A DNA stretch of 64,000 nt, from positions 372,001 to 436,000 of the forward strand of contig NZ_JAQQXR010000004.1 in the NCBI RefSeq assembly GCF_028595325.1, read 5' to 3'. The stretch is from Janthinobacterium fluminis (GTDB taxonomy: Bacteria; Pseudomonadota; Gammaproteobacteria; Burkholderiales; Burkholderiaceae_D). Shown here piece by piece: positions 37,903-48,193 of this stretch. A program made the translations under genes and the position numbers. Position 1 is the stretch's first letter. Each line of letters opens with the position of its first letter. Below the pieces are notes generated by a model that searched no databases, had not been told where the DNA came from, and was given only the letters and a program-made list of their open reading frames with translations.

Positions 37903-37990
37903 TCCCAATATCCTTGGTAGCATGCAGCGTGGGCGCTGTTATTGGTATAGAGTTGGCCCGCTGCAAGAAGTTCAGTAATTTCGGATTTTT

Positions 37991-38437
37991 TTATTCCATT
38001 TCGCCGCCGCGCACGGCGATCAGGCGGCAGGCGACGGCCAGCGGCCGGAAGGCCGCGCCGCCGACCGTGCCGGGCCACAGCGGCAGCGACCGGGTGGCGC
38101 CGTCCTCGCAGCGCAGGCGCAGCAGCAGGAGGCCGGGCCACAGCGTCGAGCCCGGCAAGAGCGTGGCGGCGCCCGTCCTGCCTTGGTATACCGTCAGGCG
38201 AATTTGTCCGACACCGGAAATATCAAGGCGCTGCGGCTTTGTGGCGCGCGCCGCGCGGGCCTGGGCGAGCAAGCCCAGCAGCCCCGCCAGCGCGCTGGCG
38301 GCGCCGCCCGGCAGCGCCCACAGGAAGCCGCCGCGGGCCAGCGCCAGGCCGGCGCCGAGCGCGCACAGGGCGACGCCGGCCGACAACAGGCGCAGGGAAA
38401 CGGACGGACGCAGCAAGGCAGACACCGCTATCGACAT
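37991..38437 (-). CDS. YgfX-like small membrane protein
   Basis: A 148-residue protein with two adjacent N-terminal hydrophobic helices (about 15-55) and a soluble end containing WPGLLLLRLRCEDGATRSLPLWPGT and FRPLAVACRLIA, the pattern of YgfX/CptA-type proteins. It lies between fabF and rpoE on the same strand, a position often held by a protein of this kind in beta-proteobacteria. The molecular role is not known. Confidence in it being a gene is good, in the family moderate. Confidence 0.7.
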   Translation of the reverse strand: MSIAVSALLRPSVSLRLLSAGVALCALGAGLALARGGFLWALPGGAASALAGLLGLLAQARAARATKPQRLDISGVGQIRLTVYQGRTGAATLLPGSTLWPGLLLLRLRCEDGATRSLPLWPGTVGGAAFRPLAVACRLIAVRGGEME

Positions 38438-38494
38438 GGCACAGCTTTAAAAGGGAATAACACAGGCGCGCCGGCGACATGCCGGGCAAATTCA

Positions 38495-38553
38495 GGTGCT
38501 GGCGAGCGCCAGCACCGAATCAGCGCTCATCCGGTTGGACCGGAGTGAGCGCT
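38495..38553 (-). repeat. Two consecutive hairpins downstream of fabF
   Basis: Hairpin one has 10-nt arms (GGTGCTGGCG / CGCCAGCACC, 38495-38516). Hairpin two pairs AGCGCTCA with TGAGCGCT and CCGGT with ACCGG (38522-38553). They lie between the fabF stop and the YgfX-like gene. There is no long T-run on the minus strand, so they may attenuate or process the transcript rather than end it. Confidence 0.6.
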
Positions 38554-38560
38554 AAAAAGT

Positions 38561-39808
38561 TCAAACCTTACCGAAAACCAGCGTACCGTTGGTGCCGCCG
38601 AAGCCGAACGAGTTTTTCACCGCGATGTCGATCTTCATCGAGCGCGCCGTGTTGGCGCAGAAATCGAGATCGCAAACGGGATCCTGATTGAAGATGTTGA
38701 TCGTCGGCGGCGACACCTGGTGGTGCATCGCCAACACGGTGAACACCGCCTCCAGGCCGCCCGCGCCGCCCAGCAAGTGGCCGGTCATCGACTTCGTCGA
38801 GTTCACCACCAGCTTGCCGGCGTGGTCGCCGAAGGTGCGCTTGATGCCCATCACCTCGGCCGCGTCGCCCAGCGGGGTCGACGTGCCGTGCGCGTTGACA
38901 TAGTCGACGCGGTCGTGATTGACACCGGCGTTCGCCAGCGCGTTGATCATCGACTTGCTGCCGCCGCTGCCATCTTCCAGCGGCGAGGTCATGTGATAAG
39001 CGTCAGCGCTCATCCCGAAACCCAGCAATTCGGCGTAGATCTTCGCGCCGCGGGCCACCGCGTGCTCGTACTCTTCCAGCACCATGACGCCGGCGCCCTC
39101 GCCCAGCACGAAGCCGTCGCGGTCGCGGTCCCACGGACGCGACGCCGTCGCCGGGTCGTCGTTGCGGGTCGACAGCGCGCGGGCCGAGGCGAAACCGCCC
39201 AGACCCAGCGGCGACACGGTCGATTCCGCGCCGCCGGCGATCATGACGTCGGCGTCGCCGTACTCAATCATGCGCCCGGCCGCGCCGATGCTGTGCAAAC
39301 CGGTCGTGCACGCGGTCACGATCGCCAGGTTCGGGCCCTTCAGACCATATTTGATCGACAGGTTGCCGGAGATCATATTGATGATCGAGGCGGGCACGAA
39401 AAATGGCGAGATGCGGCGCGGGCCACGCTTCTCATAGTCGGACTTGGTCTCCTCGATCAGCGGCAAGCCGCCGATGCCGGAACCGATGATGACGCCGATG
39501 CGCTCGGCGTTTTCCTCGGTGACCACCAGTCCGCAATCCTGCATCGCCTGGATGCCGGCGGCCATGCCGTAATGGATGAAGGTATCCATATGGCGGGCGT
39601 CCTTACCGGGGATGTAATCCTCGATATTGAAGCCTTTGACTTCGCCGGCAAAGTGGGTCGTAAAGGGCTGCGCATCGAACTTGGTGATGTTGGCAATGCC
39701 CGATTTCCCCTCGATGATGGCGCTCCACGCCTCGGCAATGGTATTGCCGACAGGTGAAACGCAGCCCAGTCCGGTGATCACTACACGACGGTTTTTAGAA
39801 CGGCTCAA
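38561..39808 (-). CDS. fabF: 3-oxoacyl-[ACP] synthase II
   Basis: A 415-residue condensing enzyme of fatty acid elongation. Active-site Cys in [12 protein letters not shown], His in [11 protein letters not shown] and in [11 protein letters not shown]-terminus [15 protein letters not shown] is typical. It ends the fatty-acid block and follows acpP by 29 nt. Confidence 0.98.
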   Translation of the reverse strand: MSRSKNRRVVITGLGCVSPVGNTIAEAWSAIIEGKSGIANITKFDAQPFTTHFAGEVKGFNIEDYIPGKDARHMDTFIHYGMAAGIQAMQDCGLVVTEENAERIGVIIGSGIGGLPLIEETKSDYEKRGPRRISPFFVPASIINMISGNLSIKYGLKGPNLAIVTACTTGLHSIGAAGRMIEYGDADVMIAGGAESTVSPLGLGGFASARALSTRNDDPATASRPWDRDRDGFVLGEGAGVMVLEEYEHAVARGAKIYAELLGFGMSADAYHMTSPLEDGSGGSKSMINALANAGVNHDRVDYVNAHGTSTPLGDAAEVMGIKRTFGDHAGKLVVNSTKSMTGHLLGGAGGLEAVFTVLAMHHQVSPPTINIFNQDPVCDLDFCANTARSMKIDIAVKNSFGFGGTNGTLVFGKV

Positions 39809-39837
39809 GCGATTCTCCTGAAGTCGGTCAAACAGCC

Positions 39838-40077
39838 TTAGGCCTTAACGTGTGCAGTGGCGTAGTCGATAGCCTGTTGCACGGTGGTGATCTTTTCAGC
39901 TTGCTCGTCCGGGATTTCCATTTCGAATTCGTCTTCCAGTGCCATGACCAGCTCGACGGTATCGAGCGAATCGGCGCCGAGGTCGTCGACGAACGAGGAT
40001 TCGATCTTGATGTCTGCTTCTGCAACGCCCAGTTGCTCAGCGACGATTTTCTTAACGCGTTGTTCGATATCCGACAT
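39838..40077 (-). CDS. acpP: Acyl carrier protein
   Basis: A 79-residue acidic carrier of fatty acid synthesis. The phosphopantetheine attachment Ser is in [18 protein letters not shown]. Sequence is close to the E. coli type. It lies between fabG and fabF. AcpS encoded at 27695-28090 should modify it. Confidence 0.99.
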   Translation of the reverse strand: MSDIEQRVKKIVAEQLGVAEADIKIESSFVDDLGADSLDTVELVMALEDEFEMEIPDEQAEKITTVQQAIDYATAHVKA

Positions 40078-40254
40078 GTTATGGCTCCATTGTGTGTGTT
40101 ACGGAAAGTGCGCGCATTTTATCAGGTTTGCGCCTTCGAATACTAATTTCGGTGTTTGCTGCTAACTCTACCGAACCTGCTGCTAAAAGATGTGAATGCC
40201 CGGAAAAGCGCCCCGCCCCACGCGCGCGGGACGGGCCGCGGCCGGGCCGCCGCA

Positions 40255-41001
40255 TCAATTCATGTACATGCCGCCGTTCACGTGCAGCGTCGTGCCGGTG
40301 ATATACGCCGCCTGCGGCGAGGCCAGGAAGGCGCAGGCCGCAGCGATATCGGCCGGCGTGCCCAGGCGCGCCAGCGGAATTTGCGTCAGCAGGGCCGCGT
40401 GCTGCTCGGCGCCCAGGCCCTTGGTCATGTCCGTGTCGATGAAGCCCGGCGCGATGCAATTGACGGTGATGTTGCGGCTGCCGATTTCGCGCGCCAGCGC
40501 CCGGCTCATGCCCTCGACGCCGGCCTTGGCCGCCGCGTAATTCATCTGTCCCGGATTGCCCGACGAGGCCACCACCGAAGTGATGCTGATGATGCGCCCG
40601 GCCTTGGCCTTCATCATGCCGCGCAGCACAGCGCGCGACAGGCGACCGACGGCCGACAGATTGGTGGCGATGACACTGTCCCACTCCTCGTCCTTCATGC
40701 GCATGGCCAACTGGTCTTGCGTGATGCCGGCGTTGTTGACCAGCACCGACAGGCTGCCATAGGTCTTTTGCACTTCCTCGACGACGGCGCCGCAGCGCGC
40801 CGCGTCCGTCACGTCCAGCACGACGCCCCGGCCGCAGTCGGCGCCGATGGCGGCCAGGTAGGCGGAAATGGCGGCCGCGCCCGCCTCGGTGGTGGCCGTG
40901 CCGACCACCTTGGCGCCCTGGCGGGCCAGCTCTTCGGCGATGGCGCGGCCGATGCCGCGCGAGGCGCCCGTGACCAGCGCAACTTGATTAACTAAATTCA
41001 T
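40255..41001 (-). CDS. fabG: 3-oxoacyl-[ACP] reductase
   Basis: A 248-residue short-chain dehydrogenase that reduces beta-ketoacyl-ACP with NADPH. It has GASRGIGRAIAEEL, NNAGITQDQLA, and the Ser/Tyr/Lys set (ITSVVASSG, MNYAAAKAGVEG). It lies between fabD and acpP. The 177 bp between it and acpP carry no gene. Confidence 0.98.
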   Translation of the reverse strand: MNLVNQVALVTGASRGIGRAIAEELARQGAKVVGTATTEAGAAAISAYLAAIGADCGRGVVLDVTDAARCGAVVEEVQKTYGSLSVLVNNAGITQDQLAMRMKDEEWDSVIATNLSAVGRLSRAVLRGMMKAKAGRIISITSVVASSGNPGQMNYAAAKAGVEGMSRALAREIGSRNITVNCIAPGFIDTDMTKGLGAEQHAALLTQIPLARLGTPADIAAACAFLASPQAAYITGTTLHVNGGMYMN

Positions 41002-41046
41002 GAATGTCCTTCGCTAAGTGTGGATACTGCATCAAGCGGGCAAAAC

Positions 41047-41988
41047 TCAGTTGAGCGATGTCAGCAAGCGCTCCAAAGACGCCTGGTCGACGATGGCGTC
41101 GCCGACCAGGGCCGGGTCGATGCGTTTCGTCAAGCCCATCAAGACCTTGCCGGGGCCGCACTCGACCACCTGGGTGATGCCTTCGGCGGCGACCTTCTGC
41201 ATCGTCTCGACCCAGCGCACGGGGCTGGCGGCCTGGCGCACCAGCGCATCCTTGATGCCGGCCGGGTCGCTGACGACGGCCACGTCGACGTTGTTGATCA
41301 GCGCGATCGTCGGCGCGGCGAAATGCAGGTCGGCCATATAGGCTTGCAGGCGGTCCGAGGCCGGTTTCAGCAGCGAGGAATGGAAAGGCGCCGACACCGG
41401 CAGCTTCATGGCCCGCTTGGCGCCGGCGGCCTTGGCCAGTTCGCAGGCGCGCTCGACGGCGGCCGTGTGGCCGGCGATGACCACTTGCGCGGGGGCGTTG
41501 AAATTGACCGGCTCGACCACGGCGGCCGGGTCGGCGCCGCGCGCCGCCAGGCAGACGGCGCGCACGGCGTCGTCCGACAGGCCGAGCACGACGGCCATCG
41601 TGCCCTGGCCGACGGGCACGGCTTCCTGCATCGCCTGGGCGCGGAAGCGCACCAGCGGCACGGCATCCTTGAAGGCGATGACGCCGGCGGCCACCAGGGC
41701 CGAGTACTCGCCCAGGCTGTGGCCGGCGACCAGCGCCGGCAAGGCGCCGCCGGCGACCAGCCAGGCGCGGTAGAAGGCGACGGCGGCCGTCAGCATCACC
41801 GGCTGGGTGTTGGTGGTCAGGTCCAGTTCCTCTTTCGGACCTGCGGCGATCAACTTGCCCAAGTCAAACTGCAAGGCTTCGGACGCCTCGGCGACGGTTT
41901 GCGCAACCACCGGGTTGCCGGCGAAACCGTCGAGCATCGCAAGCGCTTGCGAACCTTGACCGGGAAAAACAAATGCAAATTTAGTCAT
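41047..41988 (-). CDS. fabD: Malonyl-CoA:ACP transacylase
   Basis: A 313-residue enzyme that makes malonyl-ACP. Start MTKFAFVFPGQGSQALAM; nucleophile GHSLGEYSALVAAG; AFHSSLLKPA typical of malonyl transferases. The frame is open far upstream into fabH, but the ATG at 41988 matches the family start. It lies in the plsX-fabH-fabD-fabG order. It differs from the PKS-linked AT at 17567-18445. Confidence 0.98.
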   Translation of the reverse strand: MTKFAFVFPGQGSQALAMLDGFAGNPVVAQTVAEASEALQFDLGKLIAAGPKEELDLTTNTQPVMLTAAVAFYRAWLVAGGALPALVAGHSLGEYSALVAAGVIAFKDAVPLVRFRAQAMQEAVPVGQGTMAVVLGLSDDAVRAVCLAARGADPAAVVEPVNFNAPAQVVIAGHTAAVERACELAKAAGAKRAMKLPVSAPFHSSLLKPASDRLQAYMADLHFAAPTIALINNVDVAVVSDPAGIKDALVRQAASPVRWVETMQKVAAEGITQVVECGPGKVLMGLTKRIDPALVGDAIVDQASLERLLTSLN

Positions 41989-42017
41989 GCTGGGCCTCTC
42001 TCTTCCAGTGTGATAGT

Positions 42018-42075
42018 GCGGGGACGGGCGCCGCTTTCCCGGCCATCCGGCCCGGAAATCGGCGTCCGCCCCCGG
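42018..42075. repeat. REP-like imperfect palindrome between fabH and fabD
   Basis: Two 27-nt arms (42018-42044 and 42049-42075) match at 22 positions around a 4-nt loop. The core GGGGAC...CG(C)TTTCC resembles the perfect repeat at 27635-27689, so both may belong to one dispersed family. Confidence 0.6.
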
Positions 42076-42086
42076 CTGGTTTTCTT

Positions 42087-43073
42087 TTACATTCTCGCCA
42101 GCACGGCGCCCCAGGTGAAGCCGCCACCGACGCCTTCCATCATGACGTTGTCGCCCTTCTTGACGCGGCCGTCGCGCACGGCGATGTCGAGCGCCAGCGG
42201 AATCGAGGCGGCCGAGGTGTTGCCGTGCTGGTCGACGGTGACGACCATCTTTTCCAGCGGCAGGCCGAGCTTCCTGGCCGTGCTGTTCATGATGCGGATA
42301 TTCGCCTGGTGCGGAATCAGCCAGTCGATCTGCGCGGCCGACATCTGCGCCTGCTCCAGCACTTCGACGGCGACTTTTTCCAGCACGGACACGGCCAGCT
42401 TGAACACGGCCGGGCCATCCATGTGCAGGAAGGCGCTGCCGGCCAGCGCGCCGCCGGCGACGCTGCCGGGCACGCTGAGGATGTTCGCGTGGCTGCCGTC
42501 CGCGTGCAGCTTGGCGGCCAGGATGCCCGGCTCCGTCGAGGCCGTCAACACGATGGCGCCGGCGCCGTCGCCGAACAGCACGCAGGTGCCGCGGTCGTCG
42601 AAATTGAGGATGCGCGAAAACACTTCGGCGCCGATCACCAGCACGTTCTTGTGCATGCCCGATTTGATGAAGCTGTCGGCGGCGGCGACGGCGTAGACGA
42701 AGCCGCTGCACACAGCCTGGACGTCGACGGCCGCGCAGTGGTTGGTGATGCCGAGTTTGTTTTGGATGATGCAGGCGGTGCTGGGGAAGCTGCCGAAGAA
42801 GTCGGGGGTCGAGCTGGCGACGATGATCAAGTCCAGCGCATCCGCTTGCAGGCCGGCCATCTGCAGGGCGTTGCGCGCCGCCGCCACGCCCAGGTCGGAG
42901 GCGTTTTGCTCGGGCGCCGCGTAATGGCGCGCCCGAATGCCGCTGCGCGAGACGATCCACTCGTCCGAGGTTTCGATGCCCTTGGCCGCCAACTGCTCGG
43001 TCAAGTCCTGGTTGGTGACGCGCCGCTGCGGCAGGTAGCTGCCGGTGCCGATAATTTTGCTGTACAGAGTCAT
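42087..43073 (-). CDS. fabH: 3-oxoacyl-[ACP] synthase III
   Basis: A 328-residue enzyme that condenses acetyl-CoA with malonyl-ACP to start fatty acid synthesis. Cys in [12 protein letters not shown], His in PHQANIRIM and Asn in [13 protein letters not shown] form the active site. N-terminus [16 protein letters not shown] is typical. It lies between plsX and fabD. Confidence 0.98.
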   Translation of the reverse strand: MTLYSKIIGTGSYLPQRRVTNQDLTEQLAAKGIETSDEWIVSRSGIRARHYAAPEQNASDLGVAAARNALQMAGLQADALDLIIVASSTPDFFGSFPSTACIIQNKLGITNHCAAVDVQAVCSGFVYAVAAADSFIKSGMHKNVLVIGAEVFSRILNFDDRGTCVLFGDGAGAIVLTASTEPGILAAKLHADGSHANILSVPGSVAGGALAGSAFLHMDGPAVFKLAVSVLEKVAVEVLEQAQMSAAQIDWLIPHQANIRIMNSTARKLGLPLEKMVVTVDQHGNTSAASIPLALDIAVRDGRVKKGDNVMMEGVGGGFTWGAVLARM

Positions 43074-43088
43074 GCGATTACCCGTCCA

Positions 43089-44147
43089 CTAAATTGTTGA
43101 GCTTGGTTCTTCCTGCGCCGGCACGCGCGGCATCAGTTCGGCGATCATCGTCGACAGGTGTGCCTGCACATCGTTTTTCGCCGCCTCGAACGCGCGCCGG
43201 ATGGCCCACTCGTAGGAATAGGCGTCGGCGCCGCCATGACTCTTGATGACCAGGCCGCGCAAACCCAGCAGGCTGGCGCCGTTGTAGCGCGAGGGATTGA
43301 GGCGCTTGGCGATGGCGCGCAGCGCGCCGCGGCCGATCAGCGCGCCCAGCATCGTCAGCGGGTTGCGCTTGAATTCGCTGAAGACGACGCCCTTGAAGAA
43401 GCGCGCCATGCCCTCGATGGCCTTGAGGGTGACGTTGCCGACGAAACCGTCGCAGACGACGATGTCGGTGGTGCCCTTGAAGATATCGTTGCCCTCGACG
43501 TTGCCGAAGAAGTTCAGGGCGCCGCGCTCATGGTCGGCCTGCAACAGCTTGGCCGTCTGCTTGACGACGTCGTTACCCTTGATGTCCTCGGTGCCCACGT
43601 TCAGCAGGCCGATGGTCGGGCGGGCGATGCCCTCCATGGCCGCCACCAGCACGGAACCCATGATGGCGAACTGGTGCAGATGGTGGGGCTCGCAGTCGAC
43701 GTTCGCGCCCAGGTCCAGCATATAGGTCGGGCCGTCCTTCTGGTTCGGCAGGATGCTGCAGATGGCGGGCCGGTCGACGCCGGCCATGGTTTTGAGCACG
43801 TAGCGCGAGACGGCCATCAGGGCCGCCGTGTTGCCGGCCGAGACGGAGGCCTGGGCCTTGGCGTCCTTGACCAGCTCGATCGCCACGCGCATCGACGAAT
43901 CCTTCTTGCGGCGCAAGGCCACTTCGAGGGTATCGTCCATGGTAATTTGTTCGGAAGCATGCACAATCGACAGGCGCGGATGCGCGTCGGCCTTGTGCTT
44001 CTTTAATTCAGCGCGGATGACGTCTTCCATGCCGACGAGGATCAACTCGGCGCCGGGCTCGCTGTTTACAAAGGAAATTGCTGCAGGAATTGTGACGGAA
44101 GGACCGTGGTCGCCGCCCATGCAGTCGATAGAGATTTTGATTGTCAT
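43089..44147 (-). CDS. plsX: Phosphate acyltransferase PlsX
   Basis: A 352-residue enzyme that converts acyl-ACP to acyl-phosphate for phospholipid synthesis. It begins [21 protein letters not shown], and has [19 protein letters not shown] and [14 protein letters not shown]. It follows rpmF and precedes fabH, the usual order in proteobacteria. Confidence 0.98.
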   Translation of the reverse strand: MTIKISIDCMGGDHGPSVTIPAAISFVNSEPGAELILVGMEDVIRAELKKHKADAHPRLSIVHASEQITMDDTLEVALRRKKDSSMRVAIELVKDAKAQASVSAGNTAALMAVSRYVLKTMAGVDRPAICSILPNQKDGPTYMLDLGANVDCEPHHLHQFAIMGSVLVAAMEGIARPTIGLLNVGTEDIKGNDVVKQTAKLLQADHERGALNFFGNVEGNDIFKGTTDIVVCDGFVGNVTLKAIEGMARFFKGVVFSEFKRNPLTMLGALIGRGALRAIAKRLNPSRYNGASLLGLRGLVIKSHGGADAYSYEWAIRRAFEAAKNDVQAHLSTMIAELMPRVPAQEEPSSTI

Positions 44148-44351
44148 TGTTTTGATTCAGTACCGCTGGGGAAATGCTGCGGCAAGATGTGAATCGGACT
44201 TGGGCGTATGCAGGCGCATGAGCCGGCCAGAGTCAGCGTGATTCAAAATGACGGTGTGCAAAAGAGGATTGCAGCCGATGAAAAAGAAGAAGCGGCGCCA
44301 CGCCGAAAAACCACGCAACACCGCTTCCATCTTACCCAACAAAAACGTCGA

Positions 44352-44534
44352 TTACTCGTCGTTTTTGGTTTTGAGCACTTTGCGACCACGATAGAAGCCG
44401 TTAGGGCTGATATGGTGACGCATGTGCGTTTCGCCAGTGACTGGCTCGACGCTCAATTGCGGCGCGACCAAAAAGTCGTGCGAACGGTGCATGCCGCGCT
44501 TGGAAGGGGTTTTCTTGTTCTGTTGAACTGCCAT
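44352..44534 (-). CDS. rpmF: 50S ribosomal protein bL32
   Basis: A 60-residue basic ribosomal protein, start [20 protein letters not shown], ending [15 protein letters not shown]. It lies between yceD and plsX, its near-universal place. It lacks the zinc-binding Cys ribbon, as many proteobacterial versions do. The 204 bp to plsX hold no gene I can support. Confidence 0.98.
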   Translation of the reverse strand: MAVQQNKKTPSKRGMHRSHDFLVAPQLSVEPVTGETHMRHHISPNGFYRGRKVLKTKNDE

Positions 44535-44715
44535 GGTGATGACTCCTAATACATAAGTTCTAAAATTTTAGCACATTCGACTAGCAAATACATGCGAATC
44601 GAGTATCCCAGCGGCAAAGCAGTTACCTTACCGACATCGTTTAACACCTACTACATTGCACTACACACTGCCATACTCGATTACCACACGCGTTTGACAC
44701 GTTCTTTACTGCTAC

Positions 44716-45213
44716 TTATTCTGTCTTCAAGTCTTTCAGGCCGGCGAAAGGCGACTTCTTCTCCGTCTTCGCCGCGTCCAGCAGGGCCGTATCCGGGCAG
44801 ACCTCGTGCTTGGGCACTTGCGGCAAGGCCAGCAAGGCTTCATCCTCGATCAGGTCGGCGACATTCATCGCGCGGCTGCCGACGATGACGTCGATACTTT
44901 CATCGTTGATAGTTTCTTCGATCTCATCGGCGTGCTCGTCATCCTTTCCAAGCATCAGGATGGTCGAGGCGTCGATGGGGTAAGCATACGGGCTCAGGCA
45001 ACGCTGGCACACGAGCTGAACAGTGCCGGACACCGACAGAGTCAGTTGCGGGTAGCCCATCTGGCTGGTGCCACCCTCGATGCGCCAGGCAAGCGTGCCG
45101 GACGCGTCAGCGCAATCCTTGATCAACCGGGTCATTTCGGCGACGGGCGTGACACCCTCGCGGCTCCCGTTGATGCGACAAAATTCAAAGGCGTCGATCA
45201 CAAAAGCATTCAT
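44716..45213 (-). CDS. yceD: YceD family (DUF177) protein
   Basis: A 165-residue protein of the family encoded with rpmF. The two-Cys centre LVCQRCLSPYAYPID and the acidic DEHADEIEETINDESIDV follow the DUF177 pattern; the C-terminus KKSPFAGLKDLKTE is typical. In plants and bacteria members are linked to 23S rRNA accumulation. The ATG at 45213 was chosen because the conserved part starts MNAFVIDAFEFC; the longer frame enters the divergent promoter region shared with maf. Confidence 0.93.
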   Translation of the reverse strand: MNAFVIDAFEFCRINGSREGVTPVAEMTRLIKDCADASGTLAWRIEGGTSQMGYPQLTLSVSGTVQLVCQRCLSPYAYPIDASTILMLGKDDEHADEIEETINDESIDVIVGSRAMNVADLIEDEALLALPQVPKHEVCPDTALLDAAKTEKKSPFAGLKDLKTE

Positions 45214-45369
45214 TGGTAGAAAATTTCCCCGGAAAACCTGCGATAATAACAGGGTTTTCACCGCCGAGTCAAAGGCCGGGCAGATTATTTTACTGCCTGC
45301 CGTGCGGCCAGGCGCCAAGTTTATGGCATTTCCCCCTACGCGGCAATCTTTGTCGCCACCGAATACGCA

Positions 45370-45978
45370 ATGATACCAACTTCACACCCTCCCCGCTTGA
45401 TTCTTGCCTCCACTTCCACCTACCGCAAGGAATTACTCGCCCGCCTGCGCCTGCCCTTCGACGTCGCCGCGCCCGACGTCGACGAAAGCCCGCTGAACGG
45501 CGAAACGCCGGGCGCGACCGCGCTGCGCCTGGCCCACGCCAAGGCCGCCGCCGTGCTCGACAAACACCCCGGCAGCATCGTCATCGGCTCCGACCAGGTC
45601 GCCACGCTGGACGGCGAGCAGATCGGCAAACCGGGCAACCACGCCTGCGCCCTGCTGCAATTGCAAAAGATGCGCGGGCGCCGCACCGTCTTCCACACGG
45701 CGCTGTGCGTGCTGGACGGCCGCCACAGCGTGCCCCTGGTGCAAATACAAGACGTCCAGACCGTCGTCGCCGTGCGCGACCTGCCGGACGCCGAGCTGGA
45801 CGCCTACCTGCGCATCGAACAGCCCTACGATTGCGCCGGCAGCGCCAAGAACGAGGGCCTGGGCATCGCCATCCTGGAAAAAATCGACAGCGACGACCCG
45901 ACCGCGCTGACCGGCCTGCCGCTGATCGCCCTGACGGGCATGCTGCGCAACGCCGGCATCGCCTTTTTCACCGCCTGA
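45370..45978 (+). CDS. Maf family nucleotide pyrophosphatase
   Basis: A 202-residue house-cleaning enzyme that hydrolyses modified nucleoside triphosphates. Motifs: LILASTSTYRKELLARL near the N-terminus, VIGSDQVATLDG near 70 and the C-terminal NEGLGIAIL region. It is probably the YceF-type (7-methyl-GTP) member because it lies beside yceD/rpmF, but substrate is inferred. Divergent from yceD; the 156-bp gap should carry both promoters. Confidence 0.92.
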   Translation: MIPTSHPPRLILASTSTYRKELLARLRLPFDVAAPDVDESPLNGETPGATALRLAHAKAAAVLDKHPGSIVIGSDQVATLDGEQIGKPGNHACALLQLQKMRGRRTVFHTALCVLDGRHSVPLVQIQDVQTVVAVRDLPDAELDAYLRIEQPYDCAGSAKNEGLGIAILEKIDSDDPTALTGLPLIALTGMLRNAGIAFFTA

Positions 45979-46009
45979 AACGCCACGCCATTTTTTTATA
46001 CACGAGCAC

Positions 46010-46771
46010 ATGACCACCACCACCAGCGGCACCCTGTACCTGATCCCCAACACCCTCGGCAGCGGCGGGCAGGCCGACGACGCCCTCGCCCACATCATTC
46101 CCGAGCACGTGCGCGCCATCACCGCGCGCCTCGACTACTTCGTCGCCGAAAACGCCAAGACGGCGCGCGCCTTCCTGAAGCTGATCGCCGTCAAGCATCC
46201 GCTCGCCAAGCCGCTGCAGGAAATCGCCATCGCCGAACTGAACGTCAACACCCCGGCGCAAGCCCTGGCCGGCCTGCTGGCGCCGCTGCTGGCCGGCCAG
46301 GACGCCGGCCTCGTCTCGGAGGCCGGCGTGCCGGCCGTGGCCGACCCCGGCGCCGACCTGGTGCGCCTGGCACACCAGCGCGGCATCACCGTCAAACCCC
46401 TGGTCGGCCCCTCGTCCCTGCTGCTGGCCGTCATGGCAAGCGGCCTGAACGGCCAAAGCTTCGCCTTCAACGGCTACCTGCCGACGGACGCCGCGCTGCG
46501 CGCCAAACGCATCAAGGAATTGGAAAACCGCTCGCGCGCGGAAAAGCAGACCCAGCTATTTATCGAGACGCCCTACCGCAACGCGGCCATGCTGGAAGCG
46601 CTGGTCGGCCATTGCCAGGCCGGCACGCTGATCTGCGTCGCCACCGACCTCAGCCTGGAAACGGAAACCATCAAGACGATGACGGGGGCGCAATGGAAAA
46701 GCCAGCTGGGCGCCGGCAAGGCCCCCGACTTCCACAAGAAACCCACCGTGTTCCTGCTGCTGGCGCAGTGA
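46010..46771 (+). CDS. SAM-dependent methyltransferase of the tetrapyrrole methylase (RsmI-like) fold
   Basis: A 253-residue protein beginning GTLYLIPNTLG, with LVSEAGVPAVADPGADLVRLAHQRG and PLVGPSSLLLAVMASGLNGQ. These are family motifs of the RsmI-like 2'-O-methyltransferases. It looks like the shorter RsmI paralogue often found after maf rather than RsmI itself; target RNA is not known. It follows maf by 31 nt on the same strand, so it is probably co-transcribed. Its stop abuts that of the convergent EAL-HDOD gene. Confidence 0.88.
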   Translation: MTTTTSGTLYLIPNTLGSGGQADDALAHIIPEHVRAITARLDYFVAENAKTARAFLKLIAVKHPLAKPLQEIAIAELNVNTPAQALAGLLAPLLAGQDAGLVSEAGVPAVADPGADLVRLAHQRGITVKPLVGPSSLLLAVMASGLNGQSFAFNGYLPTDAALRAKRIKELENRSRAEKQTQLFIETPYRNAAMLEALVGHCQAGTLICVATDLSLETETIKTMTGAQWKSQLGAGKAPDFHKKPTVFLLLAQ

Positions 46772-48058
46772 TCAATGGGGCAGGCTGACGCCTTCCACAT
46801 AGTCGTTGACCCATTCGAAGGCGGCGATCTGGATCGCGTTCAAATCGGCCGTCGACAAGCGTAGCGCGGCCAGGATGGCGACCAGCTCGGGGCCGCACTC
46901 GGCGTTCTCGACGCGCTCGATCAAGTTCAACATGCTGCCATAGTCGCCGTGGCGGAACAGCAAGGCGTCGCGCACCTCGTTTTGCACCTTGACGCTGGAG
47001 ACGACGTCGCGCATCTGCATGGAAAACAGCGCATCCATCAGCGACATGATGCCGACCGTAAAACCGACGTCGGCGCAGGTGCGCCGGCCGGGGCGCAGCT
47101 TCTCCGTCATCAACTCCAGCAACTTGCCGCGCGTCGTGGCCAGCTGCAACAGGGGCGACGTGAATTGCTGGGCCGTGCCCGGCTTCACATACAAGAGTAT
47201 TTGCAGCCAGCGCTGCAACTGCCGCCGGCCCAGCACCATCAAGGCCTGGCCCAGCGTGTCGATGCGCACGCGGGCGCCGACGGCCGGCGTGTTCACCAAA
47301 CGCAGCAGGTTCAGGCTGATCAGGGCGTCGTGCTTGATGCAGCGCTCGATTTCGACGTTGTCGGCCTCGGCGTTGATGAGGTCGAGCAAATGCAGGATGG
47401 CCAGCTCGGACGGGGCGATCTTCTTGCCGCTCAAGATGACGGGGCGGGCAAAATAATAGCCCTGGAAAAACTCGAAGCCCAACTCCAGGCACTGCTTGAA
47501 CTGGGCCAGCGTCTCGACCTTTTCAGCCAGGAGCTTTTGCCGCGAACCGCTGAGCAGCAGCGCCAGCGTCGCCAGCGCATCGGCCGGCATGTGCTGGATA
47601 TCGACCTTGATCACATCGACCAGCGGCGCCAGCTTTTGCACATCGTCCGTGGCGGACACCACATCGTCGAGGGCAAACCGAAAACCGGCCAACTTCAACT
47701 CGCGCACGCGCGCCAGCACCTCCGGCGTCGCCTTCACGGTTTCCAGGATTTCCAGGATGACTTTGCTGTTGGGGAGAAAACGGATGAAGTCGCTCATCAA
47801 GGCGACCGTGTCGACGTTGATGTAGGCGAGTTGCTGGCCCACGACATGCTCCATGCCCAGCTCGGAGGCGTGGGCGATCACGGAGGCCGTCGCGGCCGCG
47901 TCGTCGACGATATCGGCGACCGTCGAATGGGCATCGCGGAACAACAACTCATACGCCACCAGACGCTGGTCACGGTTTAAAATTGGCTGCCGGGCCAAGA
48001 AAAAATGATTAAAGAACGGTTGCTCCACCGGCACTGTCAGCGCTGCGTCGATAGTCAT
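46772..48058 (-). CDS. EAL-like and HDOD domain signalling protein
   Basis: A 428-residue protein with an EAL-like domain (about 25-215) and an HDOD domain (about 220-420). The EAL motif reads ELL (YELLFRD), the loop normally DDFG reads DDVV, and the C-terminal motif reads FFQGYYF; NVD and AEKVET remain. Such proteins (YuxH/CdgJ type) often lack phosphodiesterase activity and act as regulators. The ATG at 48058 was chosen; a TTG lies five codons upstream. It converges on the methyltransferase gene. Confidence 0.9.
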   Translation of the reverse strand: MTIDAALTVPVEQPFFNHFFLARQPILNRDQRLVAYELLFRDAHSTVADIVDDAAATASVIAHASELGMEHVVGQQLAYINVDTVALMSDFIRFLPNSKVILEILETVKATPEVLARVRELKLAGFRFALDDVVSATDDVQKLAPLVDVIKVDIQHMPADALATLALLLSGSRQKLLAEKVETLAQFKQCLELGFEFFQGYYFARPVILSGKKIAPSELAILHLLDLINAEADNVEIERCIKHDALISLNLLRLVNTPAVGARVRIDTLGQALMVLGRRQLQRWLQILLYVKPGTAQQFTSPLLQLATTRGKLLELMTEKLRPGRRTCADVGFTVGIMSLMDALFSMQMRDVVSSVKVQNEVRDALLFRHGDYGSMLNLIERVENAECGPELVAILAALRLSTADLNAIQIAAFEWVNDYVEGVSLPH

Positions 48059-48193
48059 CGGATACCCCGCCAACGATAGTCACGCTCGGCCGCATCAAGG
48101 TTGCGGCTTGCCCAATGGGAAGCGGACTGCGCCTCCCATTAACTGAAACTATACGCCACATTAGCGATTTAACACGCCGAATTAACTCGGCGC

